A DNA stretch of 64,000 nucleotides from Sedimentibacter acidaminivorans (GTDB lineage Bacteria > Bacillota > Clostridia > Tissierellales > Sedimentibacteraceae), in NCBI RefSeq assembly GCF_017873955.1, contig NZ_JAGGKS010000005.1:62001-126000 (forward strand). Direction: 5' to 3'. This document shows positions 51,001 through 59,092 of the stretch, one piece after another; position 1 is the stretch's first letter, and every line of letters starts with the position of its first letter. Made by a program: the position numbers and the translations under genes. The notes under the pieces were generated by a model that did not search any database, was not told the origin of the DNA, and saw only the letters and a list, made by a program, of their open reading frames with translations.

Positions 51001-52221
51001 ATGAGCGAAAATTGTAATCAAAATTGTGGTTCATGCAGTGAAGACTGTGATGAAAGAAAAGAAGTGGATTTTAGAGAAAAGCCAAATGAGCATAGTAGTA
51101 TTAAAAAGGTTATTGGGATTGTAAGTGGAAAAGGCGGAGTAGGTAAATCACTAGTAACATCAATGTTAGCTATTGCTATGAATAGAAAAGGATACAATAC
51201 TGCAATCCTTGATGCTGATATAACAGGACCATCTATACCAAAAGCTTTTGGTATAAGCAGAAAAGCATCAGGTAGTGAAAGAGGAGTTATTCCAGTTAAA
51301 AGTAAAACAGGAATAGACATTATGTCAATTAATTTGCTTTTAGAAAATGATACTGATCCAGTTGTATGGAGAGGTCCTATTATTGCAAATACAGTTAAAC
51401 AGTTCTGGACAGATGTAGTATGGGATAATATAGACTATATGTTTATTGATATGCCTCCTGGAACTGGGGACGTACCTCTTACCGTTTTTCAATCTATTCC
51501 TATTGATGGTATAGTTATAGTAACTTCACCACAAGAACTTGTTTCAATGATAGTTTCTAAAGCTGTGAGAATGGCAGAAATGATGAATGTTCCAATATTA
51601 GGTATAGTTGAAAACATGTCATATTTTAAATGTCCTGATTGTGATAAGGAATATAAAATTTTTGGTGAAAGTCATATTGAAGAAATTGCAGATAAGCATG
51701 GAATTAAAGTAATTTCTAAATTCCCTATAGACCCTAAAATTGCGTTGTCAGTTGATAAAGGAATGATAGAACTTTATACCAACGATTGGTTAGATAATAT
51801 GTCGGATTCTCTTGAGAAATTAAATGATTCTGAAAATATAGAAAATGTTGGAGGAGATAAAATGAAAATAGCTGTAGCAAGTGAAAATAAAATGGTAACT
51901 GAACATTTTGGCCATTGTGAAGGATTTATGATTTTTGATACTGAGAATAGTAAAATAGTAAAAAGTGAACTTATACCAAATCCTGGACATAAACCTGGTT
52001 TTTTACCTAACTTTTTACATGATAAAGGAGTAAATGTAATAATATCAGGAGGAATGGGTGGCGGTGCCATAGAAATATTCAATGAAAAAAACATAGAAGT
52101 TATAACTGGTGCAAAAGGAAATGCTGAAGATGTTGTAATTAGCTATTTAAAAGGTGAATTAAAATCAACAGGTTCTGTTTGCCACGAACATCAACATAGC
52201 GACGAGTGCGGAGACCATTAA
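51001..52221 (+). CDS. Mrp/NBP35 iron-sulfur carrier ATPase fused to a NifX/ORP domain (MrpORP-like)
   Basis: A 406-residue fusion. The N-terminus has a cysteine cluster (CNQNCGSCSEDC), then the Mrp/NBP35 ATPase with Walker A SGKGGVGKS (42-50), MFIDMPPGTGDVPLT and the cluster-binding CPDC of FKCPDCDKEY. From Met288 on it is a NifX/orange-protein domain (MKIAVASENKMVTEHFGHCEGFMIFD) with a His-rich tail (CHEHQHSDECGDH). This architecture is that of MrpORP in Desulfovibrio. A strong ribosome binding site directly before Met288 suggests that the domain is also made alone. It is the last gene before a terminator. Confidence 0.92.
   Translation: MSENCNQNCGSCSEDCDERKEVDFREKPNEHSSIKKVIGIVSGKGGVGKSLVTSMLAIAMNRKGYNTAILDADITGPSIPKAFGISRKASGSERGVIPVKSKTGIDIMSINLLLENDTDPVVWRGPIIANTVKQFWTDVVWDNIDYMFIDMPPGTGDVPLTVFQSIPIDGIVIVTSPQELVSMIVSKAVRMAEMMNVPILGIVENMSYFKCPDCDKEYKIFGESHIEEIADKHGIKVISKFPIDPKIALSVDKGMIELYTNDWLDNMSDSLEKLNDSENIENVGGDKMKIAVASENKMVTEHFGHCEGFMIFDTENSKIVKSELIPNPGHKPGFLPNFLHDKGVNVIISGGMGGGAIEIFNEKNIEVITGAKGNAEDVVISYLKGELKSTGSVCHEHQHSDECGDH
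51850..51864 (+). promoter_or_regulatory. Internal ribosome binding site and ATG within the Mrp-NifX gene
   Basis: GGAGGAG (51850-51856) is followed, five bases later, by an in-frame ATG at 51862 (codon 288), exactly at the start of the NifX/ORP domain. This would yield a separate ~119-residue protein. Confidence 0.6.
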
Positions 52222-52260
52222 TAGTATTTAATTATAAGATAGATAAAAATAGTTTGTAAT

Positions 52261-52299
52261 AAAAAACATCTGATTTCTAAAGAATGAATGATGTTTTTT
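52261..52299 (+). terminator. Terminator after the cofactor operon
   Basis: A 10-bp stem AAAAAACATC (52261-52270) with GATGTTTTTT (52290-52299) and a 19-base loop. Confidence 0.75.
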
Positions 52300-52420
52300 G
52301 TTTTAGCAAAGGAATTATTATAAATTTTTAGTATATATAAAAACTTATAATGGTTGTATATTATTAAATGATTTGGTATTATGTATTATAGATATATTTC
52401 ATGATATTTGAGGTGAAGAA

Positions 52421-53815
52421 ATGGAGTTAAACAAGAATCTATTTAATGGCAAGGGGTATATTGACGGTATTACAATAATTGATATAAAAGGTGAAATTCT
52501 CTTTACTGCTAAATTTAATAATAAGTTAAATTCAGAAAATAATGAAAACTATGAAGTAGTAGGTAAAAATTTCTTAGATGTTTATGAGAACTTAAATAAT
52601 GAAAATAGTTCTACTTATAAATCTATGCAACTTGGTGTGCCATTGTATATTGAAAATCAAATACTCAAGTCTAAAGGAAAAAAAGAAATTAAAATTACCT
52701 CTTTGTCTGTACCAATTAAATCAGGAAATAAAATTGTAGGTGCAATTGATTTATCAGTTAGTGAGAATGATGATAAAAACAGTGAAGATAATATAGAAAT
52801 AGATAGCGAAATTTTTGAAAAAAATAATATGAATAAATTAAACTCCGTTGGTAATCAAGCTAAATATGTTGCAGAAAGCATAATAACAAATAATGCTAGA
52901 ATGCTTGAATTAAAAAATCATATAAATGTTGTTGCTGATTGTGACTTGCCAACTATGATATATGGTGAAACTGGTACTGGAAAAGAACTTTTCGCACAAT
53001 CAATACATAATGCAAGTAAAAGAAAAGAAAAACCTTTTATATCTCAAAATTGTGCAGCAATACCAGATACATTACTTGAAAGTATTTTGTTCGGAACATC
53101 AAAGGGTGCATTTACAGGAGCTGTTGATAATAAGGGATTGTTAGAGCTTGCTGATGGAGGAACCTTATTTTTAGATGAAATAAACTCCATGCCTTTGCAT
53201 TTGCAATCAAAATTATTAAGAGTATTGCAAGATGGTACATTTAGAAGTATAGGTGCTAAAGAATCGAAAAGTGTTGATATTAAAGTTATTGCAGCTTTAA
53301 ATGAAGAACCTTTAAAAGCAATAGAAAGAGGTTATTTAAGGAGAGATATTTATTATAGACTTAGTGTTTTAAATATTAATATACCTCCATTAAGAGACCG
53401 AAAAGATGACATACCACTACTTGTGAGCTTTAATGTAGCAAAATATAACAAAGTATTTAATAAAAATATTAAATATGTTTCTAATAAGCTATATGATAAG
53501 TTAAGAGATTATGATTGGCCAGGTAATATACGGGAGTTAGAAAATGTAATAATACATGGATTAAGCGTTGTTGATAAAACAAAAGAAAAACTAGAATTTA
53601 GAGATATAGAGGATAAGTACAATGAATTAATACAATTTAATGAGGATGTTGAGTTGAAAATTGAGCCATTGACAGAAATGGTTAATAATTACGAGAGATG
53701 TATAATAGAAAAAACATTAAAACATGTAGAATATAATGTGACTAAAGCTTCAAAACTTCTAAATATTCCAAGACAAACATTGCAAAGGAAAGCCAAACAA
53801 TATAATTTAATATAA
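52421..53815 (+). CDS. Sigma-54-dependent transcriptional activator (RocR-like), likely regulator of ald-nhaC
   Basis: A 464-residue activator. The first ~125 residues form a PAS-like sensor (ITIIDIKGEILFTAKFN, IKSGNKIVGAIDLSVSE). The AAA+ domain has Walker A GETGTGKE (about 181-188), an intact sigma-54 contact loop GAFTGA (about 229-234), Walker B GTLFLDEINS and RDIYYRLSVLNINIPPLRDRKDDIP. A Fis-type helix-turn-helix ends the chain (NVTKASKLLNIPRQTLQRKAKQY). The next gene, ald, has a consensus -24/-12 promoter, so this protein most likely activates ald-nhaC. Regulation of the upstream cofactor operon, which has sigma-A promoters, is less likely. Confidence 0.9.
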   Translation: MELNKNLFNGKGYIDGITIIDIKGEILFTAKFNNKLNSENNENYEVVGKNFLDVYENLNNENSSTYKSMQLGVPLYIENQILKSKGKKEIKITSLSVPIKSGNKIVGAIDLSVSENDDKNSEDNIEIDSEIFEKNNMNKLNSVGNQAKYVAESIITNNARMLELKNHINVVADCDLPTMIYGETGTGKELFAQSIHNASKRKEKPFISQNCAAIPDTLLESILFGTSKGAFTGAVDNKGLLELADGGTLFLDEINSMPLHLQSKLLRVLQDGTFRSIGAKESKSVDIKVIAALNEEPLKAIERGYLRRDIYYRLSVLNINIPPLRDRKDDIPLLVSFNVAKYNKVFNKNIKYVSNKLYDKLRDYDWPGNIRELENVIIHGLSVVDKTKEKLEFRDIEDKYNELIQFNEDVELKIEPLTEMVNNYERCIIEKTLKHVEYNVTKASKLLNIPRQTLQRKAKQYNLI

Positions 53816-53821
53816 AAATTA

Positions 53822-53856
53822 GTGGTACTATATGAAAATAATAGTATCACTTTTGC
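53822..53856 (+). terminator. Terminator after the sigma-54 activator
   Basis: Stem GTGGTACTAT (53822-53831) with ATAGTATCAC (53841-53850), one G-U pair, 9-base loop and TTTTG. Confidence 0.75.
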
Positions 53857-53903
53857 GTTAAGGTGGGTTATTTTTATTAATAACATTAGATTATAGTTCA
53901 TAT

Positions 53904-53932
53904 ATGAGCAGTTGTATGACCATAAATGAGCG
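53904..53932 (+). promoter_or_regulatory. Candidate activator-binding direct repeat upstream of ald
   Basis: ATGAGCA (53904-53910) and ATGAGCG (53926-53932) are 22 bp apart, two helical turns, about 95-120 bp before the sigma-54 promoter. Assignment as an enhancer is inference from position. Confidence 0.35.
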
Positions 53933-54024
53933 ATTTGTTTATATATAAAAAATTATTTTTTGTTAATTATAAAATAAACGTTGAAAATACTAGCATTTTT
54001 TATAATTAATGCTTAAGCAATTCT

Positions 54025-54040
54025 TGGCACTAAAATTGCT
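54025..54040 (+). promoter_or_regulatory. Consensus sigma-54 promoter of ald-nhaC
   Basis: TGGCACTAAAATTGCT matches TGGCAC-N5-TTGCT with exact -24 GG (54026-54027) and -12 GC (54038-54039) spacing. The start should be near 54050, 28 bases before the ald start codon. Confidence 0.93.
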
Positions 54041-54077
54041 TATATAATAAGCATATATATTATTAGGAGGCAATAAA

Positions 54078-55241
54078 TTGATTTTTGGAGTATTAAAAGA
54101 CATTAAAAATGGTGAGTATAGGGTTATAGCGACTCCGTCAGAAGTATCAACAATTATTGGAGATGGTCATACAGTACTTGTTCAAAAAGATGCAGGTAAA
54201 AATGCAGGATTTAGTGACGAGGATTATAAAAAAGAAGGCGCTGAAATTGTAGGTACTATGGAAGAAATTTATCAAAGATGTGATTTAGTTGCTAAAGTAA
54301 AAGAAATTGAATCAAGTGAGTATAATTTATTAAGAGATAAACAAATAATATTTACATGTATTCATCCAGCTGCACATAGAGAAGAAGTAGACGCATTGTT
54401 AGAAAAAAAAGTAATTTCATTTACTGCTGAGGATTCCCATAGATATGGTTCGCCTAATTGCGAAGCAGCTGGTAAACAAGGTGCTTTAATGGGTTTAGAA
54501 TCTCTATTATCAATAAATGGAGGGAGCGGTAAATTTGTTAGTGGACTTGCTGGAGCACCAGGAATAAAAGTTTTAATATTGGGTGCAGGTATAGTAGGTA
54601 GGAGTTCATTGCAGGTTCTTCAATCACTAGGTGCATGGGTTACGGTAATGGATGTAAATATAGCAGCTTTAAGAGAAGTGGGAAAGATTTACAATGAGCA
54701 TGTTAATACTCAAATATCAACAAAATACAATATCAAAAAAATGCTGCCTGAAGTAGATTTGGTAATTAATTGCGTAAAATGGCCTAAAGGTAGTAAAGAG
54801 TTTTTAATTGATAGAGAAATGGTTAAATCTATGCCAAAAGGATCAGTAATAGTAGATATAAGTAATGATTTTGGCGTTATAGAAACATTCCGTGAGACTA
54901 CACATGAAAATCCAAGATATATTGAAGAAGGAGTAGTTCATTATTGTGTTGGGAATATTCCAGGAGCGATATCTAATTCAACTTCAGTTGCATATGCAGC
55001 TTCGGTTTTACCTCATTTTAGAAACATATTAAATCTTGGTGTAAAGGAAGCTTGTATTAAGGATGGCTTTTTAAGAAGAAGTCTAACTACGTATAATGGA
55101 TATTTGACACATGAAGAAACTAGTGGATTACAAAATAGACCGTGGATTAGACCAGAAGATATATTAGAAATAGCCGACAAAAAATTAGATTATGCACCAA
55201 CAGCAACAGTAACAAGGTCAAATAACTTCTTGAAAATTTAA
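54078..55241 (+). CDS. ald: Alanine dehydrogenase family protein
   Basis: A 387-residue NAD-dependent dehydrogenase. The N-terminal VLKDIKNGEYRVIATPSEV with the following GKNAGFSDEDYKKEGAEIV is the AlaDh/PNT substrate-domain start, and KVLILGAGIVGRSSLQVLQSLGAWVTVMDVN is the NAD-binding fold. HPAAHREE replaces the usual HLA segment near the catalytic region, so substrate preference may differ slightly. It oxidises alanine to pyruvate and ammonia. It starts at TTG 54078 behind AGGAGG, under a sigma-54 promoter. The coupled NhaC antiporter suggests a sodium-dependent role in alanine use. Confidence 0.88.
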   Translation: MIFGVLKDIKNGEYRVIATPSEVSTIIGDGHTVLVQKDAGKNAGFSDEDYKKEGAEIVGTMEEIYQRCDLVAKVKEIESSEYNLLRDKQIIFTCIHPAAHREEVDALLEKKVISFTAEDSHRYGSPNCEAAGKQGALMGLESLLSINGGSGKFVSGLAGAPGIKVLILGAGIVGRSSLQVLQSLGAWVTVMDVNIAALREVGKIYNEHVNTQISTKYNIKKMLPEVDLVINCVKWPKGSKEFLIDREMVKSMPKGSVIVDISNDFGVIETFRETTHENPRYIEEGVVHYCVGNIPGAISNSTSVAYAASVLPHFRNILNLGVKEACIKDGFLRRSLTTYNGYLTHEETSGLQNRPWIRPEDILEIADKKLDYAPTATVTRSNNFLKI

Positions 55242-55265
55242 TAATTTAAATAAATTTTAAATTTC

Positions 55266-55299
55266 GTAGCCTCATAAATATATTTATATATGAGGCTAC
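55266..55299 (+). promoter_or_regulatory. Hairpin between ald and nhaC
   Basis: An 11-bp stem GTAGCCTCATA (55266-55276) with its complement (55289-55299). The short A/T loop and lack of a T run suggest message processing or stability rather than full termination. Confidence 0.6.
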
Positions 55300-55325
55300 A
55301 TGATAAAAAATATTAGGAGGACAAA

Positions 55326-56732
55326 ATGGAAGTAATGGATTTAGGAATTTTATCGTTAGTACCTGCTGTGATAGCGATTGTACTATCATTTGTAACAAGG
55401 AACACAGTAGTGTCTTTGGCATTAGCATGTTTGACAGGAACACTTATTGCAGGACAAGGATTATTAGGATTTCCAACATTGTTAAAAACAAGTTTAGGTT
55501 CAACAAGTTTTGCTTGGGTAATGCTTTTAAACACATTTATCGGTATAATAGTAGCGTTTTTTCAAAAAACTGGAGCAATACAAGGATTTTCTCAATATAT
55601 ACAAGACAAGAAACTAAGTAGAAAAGCTGTTCAGTTAGTTGCATGGTTTTTAGGAATGTTTGTATATTTTAGTGATTCTTTTAGTCCTTTATTCGTTGGA
55701 ACAACTATGAGAAGTATATCTGATAAGGCAAAGGTTTCTAGAGAAAAATTATCATATATAGCAGACTCAGGAGCTGCTCCTGTAAGTGTTTTAGTTCCTA
55801 TAACTGGATGGGCTGCATATCTTAGCAGTTTAGCTATTGGTGTAGGAGTAATTGCAACACAAGAAGATGCAATGAATTTATTTATAAAAGCAATTCCTTT
55901 TAACTTTTATGCTGTATTTACAATTATTTTTGTTGGCTTGATTGCTGGTGGAGTAATAAAAGACTTTGGTCCTATGAAAAAGGCAGAAGAAAGAGCTATA
56001 AAAGAAGGAAAAGTATTGAGAGATGGAGCAGAACCATTAATAGGTAAAGAATTAACTGAAATGGAACCATATCCAGGAATAAAACCAAGAGTATTTTTAA
56101 ATTTCTTATTACCAGTAATGATGATAGTTGTTATAGCAATGGGAACTTATTTAACAATTAAATCTGCAAAAACAATGGAAGCTTTCTTATTTGTTCTTAT
56201 ATTTATGGGAATAAGCATGTTTGTACAAGGAATTCCATTTAAAGTAATTATGAATACACTTACAGACGGAGTTAAAGGTGCAGTGCCAGCTATAATAATA
56301 TTAGCATTAGCATATTCAATTAACTCATTAAGTAAAACAATGGGAACAGCAAATTATATAATTTCAGTAAGCGAAGGATTATTAACTCCACAATTACTTC
56401 CAGCTATCATATTTATAATTTCTGCAATAATGGCATTCTCTACTGGTTCATCATGGGGTACTTTTGCAATCTGTATGCCTATAGCACTTCCATTAGCATT
56501 TAACCTTACTGGTGGAGATGTAACAACATTGGTAGTAGCATCATTTGCAGCTGTTGCAGGTGGAGGAGTATTTGGTGACCATTGTTCACCATTATCAGAT
56601 ACAACTATATTAGCATCAACAGGTGCTGCAGCTGACCATATTGACCACGTTAAAACTCAGATTCCATACGCTTTAATATGCGGAGGAGTTGCATTGGTAG
56701 GATATTTAGTATTAGGATTTATGAGTATATAA
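55326..56732 (+). CDS. nhaC: NhaC-family Na+/H+ (or amino-acid-coupled) antiporter
   Basis: A 468-residue membrane protein with 12 or more helices. FSDSFSPLFVGTTMRSISDKAKVSREKLSYIADSGAAPVSVLVPITGW and GGGVFGDHCSPLSDTTILASTGAAADHIDHVKTQ are NhaC-family signatures, the latter containing the conserved GDHCSPLSDT motif. It is co-transcribed with ald under sigma-54 control and may exchange protons for sodium or carry an organic substrate. In bacteria that ferment alanine this pair is plausible, but the substrate is not proven by sequence. AGGAGG precedes ATG 55326. Confidence 0.9.
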   Translation: MEVMDLGILSLVPAVIAIVLSFVTRNTVVSLALACLTGTLIAGQGLLGFPTLLKTSLGSTSFAWVMLLNTFIGIIVAFFQKTGAIQGFSQYIQDKKLSRKAVQLVAWFLGMFVYFSDSFSPLFVGTTMRSISDKAKVSREKLSYIADSGAAPVSVLVPITGWAAYLSSLAIGVGVIATQEDAMNLFIKAIPFNFYAVFTIIFVGLIAGGVIKDFGPMKKAEERAIKEGKVLRDGAEPLIGKELTEMEPYPGIKPRVFLNFLLPVMMIVVIAMGTYLTIKSAKTMEAFLFVLIFMGISMFVQGIPFKVIMNTLTDGVKGAVPAIIILALAYSINSLSKTMGTANYIISVSEGLLTPQLLPAIIFIISAIMAFSTGSSWGTFAICMPIALPLAFNLTGGDVTTLVVASFAAVAGGGVFGDHCSPLSDTTILASTGAAADHIDHVKTQIPYALICGGVALVGYLVLGFMSI

Positions 56733-56765
56733 TAATTGTTAAATTTAATATGAATATATTAGTTT

Positions 56766-56808
56766 AAAATATAAGGCTGGGAAAATCCCAGTCTTATATT
56801 TTTTTTAG
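56766..56808 (+). terminator. Terminator after nhaC
   Basis: A 17-bp stem (56766-56782 with 56786-56802, one G-U pair), three-base loop and an eight-T run. Confidence 0.9.
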
Positions 56809-56966
56809 CTTCAAGGTTATAATAATAAAAATAATTATTTATGTATAAGTTAAATTATAATAAATTTGTTTTTATATACCAGTATTAATTATCATTATTT
56901 ACGTACTTTATAAAAGAAACTTAATATATTTTTAAATATAAAAACAGGTAAATTATGGAGGAACTT

Positions 56967-57272
56967 ATGAAAGAATTATATTTGGCAACTGAAAATGGAA
57001 ATGTTAAAATTAACCAAGATCAAATTGAAAAATACAATTTAAAAGAAGGTGGGGTTTCACCTTATACAAAATATCGTATAGTTGATGAAGAAGGAAATTT
57101 TAAGCATCAAATAAGTGAAGATAAAAAAACAAAGACAGAAATGCCCGAAGGTGAAGGCTTAGAGGATGATGAAATTATAGAATTTCCAGATGGACAAATA
57201 TTGTCTCAGTCAGAAATTATTGATTTTTCTGAAGGAACAGATTCATCTGTAGAGGGTAATAAAGATGATTAA
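56967..57272 (+). CDS. Acidic hypothetical protein
   Basis: A 101-residue soluble protein that I do not recognise. It begins MKELYLATENGNVKINQDQIEKY and has a strongly acidic second half (EMPEGEGLEDDEIIEFPDGQILSQSEIIDFSEGTD). There is no cysteine, signal peptide or membrane helix. GGAGG (56957-56961) places the start at ATG 56967 rather than ATG 56955. It lies 67 bases before the hydrogenase-like gene and may be co-transcribed with it. No function is proposed. Confidence 0.75.
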   Translation: MKELYLATENGNVKINQDQIEKYNLKEGGVSPYTKYRIVDEEGNFKHQISEDKKTKTEMPEGEGLEDDEIIEFPDGQILSQSEIIDFSEGTDSSVEGNKDD

Positions 57273-57339
57273 CAAAATATTTTTATATTATATCATTAAG
57301 TTTAGTTAGCAAAATTATTCTACTAAGGAGTTAAAATAC

Positions 57340-58590
57340 ATGAAATCTTTTTATTCGCTATATGATCATCTTTTAAATGCTGCTATAAATAAAAAAATAG
57401 ATGACGAGCTTAAAAAATTAACAAAATTTGATCCGCATCATTTAGATTGCCTTTTAAATCCAAACATGCATCCCACTGTAATTAGATTGGGTGACTGTGA
57501 TTGTGATGAAGAGCAAAAGGAAAAATGCCAAAATATATGTGACTTTGGTGCAGTAACTAAAGATAGTAGTGGAAATTTTGTTGTGTTAGATGATCAATGT
57601 GTAGGGTGCTCAAAATGTATCGCAAACTGTATAAAACATAATCTCAGTGATAGGAAAGACTTATTACCAGTCTTTGATCTTTTAAATAATAGTGATAAAT
57701 CAGTATATGCTATGATAGCACCTGCATTTTCGAGTCAATTTAGTGAAAATGTAACTCCAGGAAAACTCCGAAGTGCATTTAAAGAATTAGGTTTCACTGG
57801 CATGATTGAAGTAGCACTTTTTGCAGACATACTTACATTAAAAGAAGCTCTTGAATTTGATAAGGCCATAAAAACTGATAGTGATTACTTATTGACAAGT
57901 TGTTGTTGTCCTATGTGGATTGGAATGATAAAGAAAGTTTATAATGATTTAATTCCTCATATGCCACCATCAGTATCTCCTATGGTAGCATGTGGACGTT
58001 CAATAAAAAAATTATATCCAGATGCAAAAACAGTTTTTATTGGTCCTTGTGTTGCAAAGAAAGCGGAATCGAGAGAAAAGGATATTGCTGATGCTGTAGA
58101 TTTTGTTTTAACATTTCAAGAGGTAAGTGATATTTTTAAGATTGCAAATATTAAACCAGAAAATCTCAAAGAAGATTTAAGGGACCATTCCTCAAAAGCG
58201 GGAAGAATTTATGCTAGAACTGGTGGTGTTAGTGAGGCTATTCAAAACACCTTAGATTATTTACGACCCAATAGAACAATTCCATTAAAGTCAAAGCAGG
58301 CAAATGGTGTTCCAATGTGCCGAGAGCTTTTAAATGAAATAAAAGAAGGAAAAATAACTGAAAACTTTCTTGAAGGAATGGGATGTGTAGGTGGATGTGT
58401 AGGAGGACCTAAAATAATAATTGATAAAGATCAAGGTACAAACTATGTTAATAAATATGGGGAAGAAGCAGTATATAATACACCAGTAGATAATCCATAT
58501 GTAATGGAACTTCTTAAAAAATTGGGATATGATACTATTGAATCCCTTTTAGAAAATGATAATATGTTTATTCGTAATATGACAAAATAA
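57340..58590 (+). CDS. [FeFe] hydrogenase-like protein with N-terminal ferredoxin domain
   Basis: A 416-residue protein. The ferredoxin part has Cys53/55/63/67 (unusual spacing, CDCDEEQKEKCQNIC) and a normal CVGCSKCIANC (Cys87, 90, 93, 97). The H-cluster domain has motif 1 TSCCCPMW (Cys188-190), motif 2 FIGPCVAKKAE (Cys237) and motif 3 GMGCVGGCVGGP (Cys349, 353). The third cysteine in motif 1 and the short length suggest a group B or sensory-type hydrogenase rather than a standard HydA. It would act in the cytoplasm in hydrogen evolution or sensing. AAGGAG precedes ATG 57340. Confidence 0.88.
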   Translation: MKSFYSLYDHLLNAAINKKIDDELKKLTKFDPHHLDCLLNPNMHPTVIRLGDCDCDEEQKEKCQNICDFGAVTKDSSGNFVVLDDQCVGCSKCIANCIKHNLSDRKDLLPVFDLLNNSDKSVYAMIAPAFSSQFSENVTPGKLRSAFKELGFTGMIEVALFADILTLKEALEFDKAIKTDSDYLLTSCCCPMWIGMIKKVYNDLIPHMPPSVSPMVACGRSIKKLYPDAKTVFIGPCVAKKAESREKDIADAVDFVLTFQEVSDIFKIANIKPENLKEDLRDHSSKAGRIYARTGGVSEAIQNTLDYLRPNRTIPLKSKQANGVPMCRELLNEIKEGKITENFLEGMGCVGGCVGGPKIIIDKDQGTNYVNKYGEEAVYNTPVDNPYVMELLKKLGYDTIESLLENDNMFIRNMTK

Positions 58591-58594
58591 AAGA

Positions 58595-58619
58595 GTAGTA
58601 GAGGTTAACACTCTACTAC
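58595..58619. terminator. Hairpin terminator between convergent hydrogenase and thioredoxin genes
   Basis: A 9-bp stem GTAGTAGAG (58595-58603) with CTCTACTAC (58611-58619) and a 7-base loop. T runs are weak on both sides. Confidence 0.65.
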
Positions 58620-58633
58620 CTGTATAATATTTA

Positions 58634-58942
58634 TTAAGCAAGCATTTTTAGTATAGCTGATTTTGGTCTAGCACCTACTATACTATTTACAACTTTACCA
58701 TTTTTCATTACAGCTAATGTAGGTATGCTCATTACATTAAATGCTGCAGCTAGTTCTGGTTGCTCATCTATATTTACTTTACCAACTTTTGCATCTGTAA
58801 CTTCACTTGCTATTTCTTCAACTATAGGCGATACCATTTTACAAGGCGTGCACCATGCTGCCCAAAAGTCAAGTAAAACTGGTTTATCAGAATTTATAAC
58901 CTCTTTCTCAAAATTTTCCTTAGTTATTTTTAATGTACTCAT
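58634..58942 (-). CDS. trxA: Thioredoxin
   Basis: A 102-residue thioredoxin with the active site WCTPCKM (Cys31, Cys34) in place of the usual WCGPC. DFWAAW before it and IPTLAVMKNGKVVNSIVGA, with the cis-proline, confirm the fold. The Thr in the active site is found in several clostridial thioredoxins and could shift redox potential. It reduces disulfides in the cytoplasm. It is transcribed alone on the minus strand, with a GATATAATGAATACA type -10 upstream. Confidence 0.95.
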   Translation of the reverse strand: MSTLKITKENFEKEVINSDKPVLLDFWAAWCTPCKMVSPIVEEIASEVTDAKVGKVNIDEQPELAAAFNVMSIPTLAVMKNGKVVNSIVGARPKSAILKMLA

Positions 58943-59050
58943 AATTTATATCTCCTTTTCTTAATTATCATATTATGTATTCATTATATCAAAAAAAAAA
59001 GAGGTATCAGTGATTAAATCACATATATGGTGCGCTTTAGTTTTATGAAT

Positions 59051-59090
59051 AAAACACAGCATTAAATTTAAAATTTAATGCTGTGTTTTT
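59051..59090 (-). terminator. Terminator of the iron-sulfur flavoprotein gene
   Basis: A near-perfect palindrome with 19-bp arms (59051-59069 with 59071-59089) sits directly after the gene's stop. On the minus strand it ends in TTTT. Confidence 0.85.
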
Positions 59091-59092
59091 AT

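Noticed and set aside
48893-52221. Nitrogenase cofactor (nif) cluster
   Set aside because: NifX-like and MinD-like proteins are present, but no nifH, nifD, nifK, nifE or nifN gene; the layout fits the orange-protein type instead.
53822-53850. Inverted repeat as an enhancer for ald
   Set aside because: It follows the activator stop directly, has a G-U pair consistent with RNA, and is followed by TTTT, so a terminator is the simpler reading.
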